From: Pyxicephalus adspersus
Lineage: Eukaryota; Chordata; Amphibia; Anura; Pyxicephalidae
Length of the DNA stretch: 64,000 nt
Reading direction: 5' to 3'
NCBI RefSeq assembly: GCF_032062135.1
Contig: NC_092859.1
Span: 92,358,415 to 92,422,414, forward strand
How positions within the stretch are numbered: the first letter of the stretch is position 1; each line of letters begins with the position of its first letter. Position numbers and translations under genes: made by a program. The notes beneath the pieces were generated by a model that did no database searches, was not told the origin of the DNA, and saw only the letters and a list, made by a program, of their open reading frames with translations. This document shows, piece after piece, positions 62,540-64,000 of this stretch.

Positions 62540-63250
62540 GCAAAAAGGTTTAAGAACAAAAGCACTTTACCACATTGAATTGCATTTTTGAAGTTTCAAA
62601 CCAGCAGCCTAAAATTATACTTATTATAGGATATACATTACTCAATCATTAAAGATTTTGAGTCAGGAGCATGCCTATGCATAGTTACTCAACCAGAGTT
62701 TGCCCAGAGGTGAAACTGCAAACAGAGAGGTCTGTAAATTATTGTCTTTACACATTATCACTAACAGTTATGAGGGAATTGCTGAATATAAATGTAAGCA
62801 AGAACTGCATTTAACAACGCAAATTACAGACAATGTTTAAGTAAGGTCTTCAGGTAATCAGTATAATGCATCCCTGAGCAAGTACCAAATTAGCTCACAA
62901 ATTTATTGAGTGGCCAACTCCCAGTCTGTCAAATGTTCTATTACAGTGACTAGTTTGTCTTCTGGTGGAGCTTTCCCTGTCTCTCATAAGAAAAATGCAT
63001 TGATCCTGAAAGTTACTTTCTCCATACAGAATAATTAAAACTTTTGCTGAAAATAACGACTTAAAAGCCAGCCGGTCTATAGAAAAATACAGAAGGTGGA
63101 TGCAAGACCTTTGTACATGAAGAATGATAGAACTGTCCAGTCTTGATTACTTGAATTTCCCAACAAGGACATATAGATATTTCTTGCTTGAACACGTCTG
63201 GAAGAAATACACAAAGGACACTAAGGGCTCCATTTATAAAGCAGGTAATT
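62540..63250. other. Non-coding, nothing recognised
   Basis: No frame over 70 codons and no repeat I can name. Confidence 0.5.
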
Positions 63251-63257
63251 GAATATT

Positions 63258-63342
63258 CCTTCAAACATTCCCTGGTGAAAAATCAATTACTGCCATTGAA
63301 ACACATGAACCTGGAAGATTCTCCACCAAGGAATGTTTGAGG
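63258..63342. repeat. Imperfect inverted repeat with ~25-bp arms
   Basis: TTCAAACATTCCCTGGTGAA AAATC and the inverse GATTCTCCACCAAGGAATGT TTGAGG, with a 31-bp loop. Possibly the core of a miniature element; the tandem repeat follows directly. Confidence 0.6.
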
Positions 63343-63349
63343 AAATTTC

Positions 63350-63406
63350 CAGATTCCCTGGAATGGAATGGTCAGATTCCCTGGAATGGAATGGTCAGAT
63401 TCCCTG
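63350..63406. repeat. 23-bp tandem repeat (2.4 copies)
   Basis: CAGATTCCCTGGAATGGAAT GGT at 63350-63372 and 63373-63395 are identical; a partial third unit starts at 63396. Confidence 0.9.
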
Positions 63407-63772
63407 CTGTATACACAAAACCCTAATGTTCAAGTAGGAATATGCACATCTTTTGTGTTTACACAATATTTGTTTAGTTTCCTTTTCAGATATAGTACAA
63501 GTTGCAACCAGAAACTCAATTACTTTATTGAAATCATAAGTGAAACAAACATTATATCAGTGCATATTAACAAAAAGGTCCACAGTTCGTACACTGAAAC
63601 CGCAAATAAAACATACATTAGCTTGGTGACTTGGTATCCTGAGAAAAGAAACACAGATTTCCGAAAGATTGAAAAAACACATCCCAGCGGAGCATCAATA
63701 CCATTTTTATCCCACAGTGCAAATATAGCATTTCTGAATAGTGTAAGTGGCCCCATTTAAAGGCTATTACTG

Positions 63773-64000
63773 TCCCATATATGTAACATAAGCAGATGAT
63801 CCCACAAATTGCCGCCATTCATATCTTATATCATAGAACTGGGTATGGGTAGCCTGTATACTGGACATGAGGTCTTCCATATGCATAATGCCAGACATCC
63901 TTCGTATCCACAGCTGCACAAGGGGGCGGTGTACTCTGTTTCCAGAATAGATACGTGATCTGGCTGCCAACACCAGGTGTGAGTATGGATCGCCGGTAGG
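63773..64000 (-). mobile_element. LINE1/Tx1-like ORF2 C-terminal remnant, cut by the window edge
   Basis: The minus frame gives LAARSRIYSGNRVHRPLVQL, WIRRMSGIMHMEDLMS and HTQFYDIRYEWRQFV. The pattern 'LAAR...W...P...WI..M..I..ME......' with 'F...W..F' near the end resembles the end of L1/Tx1-type ORF2. It continues beyond 64000. It could be another repeat ORF. Confidence 0.45.

Noticed and set aside
63350..63406. CRISPR-like array
   Set aside because: Direct 23-bp tandem repeat with no spacers, in a vertebrate genome.

Overview
The window is vertebrate nuclear DNA, most likely from a frog. The evidence is AT-rich intergenic sequence, multi-exon genes with GT-AG introns of 0.6-11 kb, several decayed Tc1/mariner copies, hAT-type elements with 8-bp target duplications, and the LINE2-like tail (GTTGGCGCTATATAAAT-type) common in amphibian genomes. 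The species assignment is inference. A run of 23 N at 58789-58811 is an assembly gap.

Two protein-coding genes can be supported. (1) pnpla8 (calcium-independent phospholipase A2 gamma) lies on the minus strand. Nine coding exons run from 48377 down to 16772. Every junction carries GT/AG and every phase matches, giving a 754-residue protein with the patatin-like glycine-rich loop (DGGGTRG, 420-426), the lipase elbow GVSTG (Ser455), the catalytic DGG (Asp599) and a C-terminal SKL peroxisomal signal. A GC-richer promoter and a probable non-coding first exon lie near 52.18-52.39 kb and contain a GTCACGTGAC E-box. (2) A vasotocin/vasopressin receptor of V2 type lies on the plus strand, 57524-59291, in two exons with the intron after TM6. 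It is divergent from pnpla8 and about 5 kb from its promoter. Because pnpla8 neighbours NRCAM in mammals, and the NRCAM paralogues L1CAM, CHL1 and NFASC lie near AVPR2, OXTR and AVPR1B, this is best read as the V2B-type receptor that mammals lack.

Layout: 1-14 kb is non-coding, with one CpG-rich patch at 1.39-1.60 kb that could be the first exon or promoter of a minus-strand neighbour (nrcam is the syntenic candidate). 14.0-14.6 kb is a DNA-transposon remnant. 15.7-48.4 kb is the pnpla8 body, whose introns hold a 1.58-kb Tc1-like element, its 556-bp deletion derivative, a 1.39-kb hAT-like element, a 309-bp hAT miniature element, LINE2 and tRNA-SINE copies, and fold-back repeats. 48.4-52.2 kb is the likely first intron. 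52.4-57.5 kb is intergenic with repeats. 57.5-59.3 kb is the receptor. 59.3-64 kb is intergenic and rich in dead Tc1 copies, with a LINE1/Tx1-like end at the window edge.

No CRISPR array, operon, RNA gene or clearly undescribed system was found. The most interesting points are the receptor's genomic location, the promoter E-box, and the well-delimited transposon insertions with readable target duplications.
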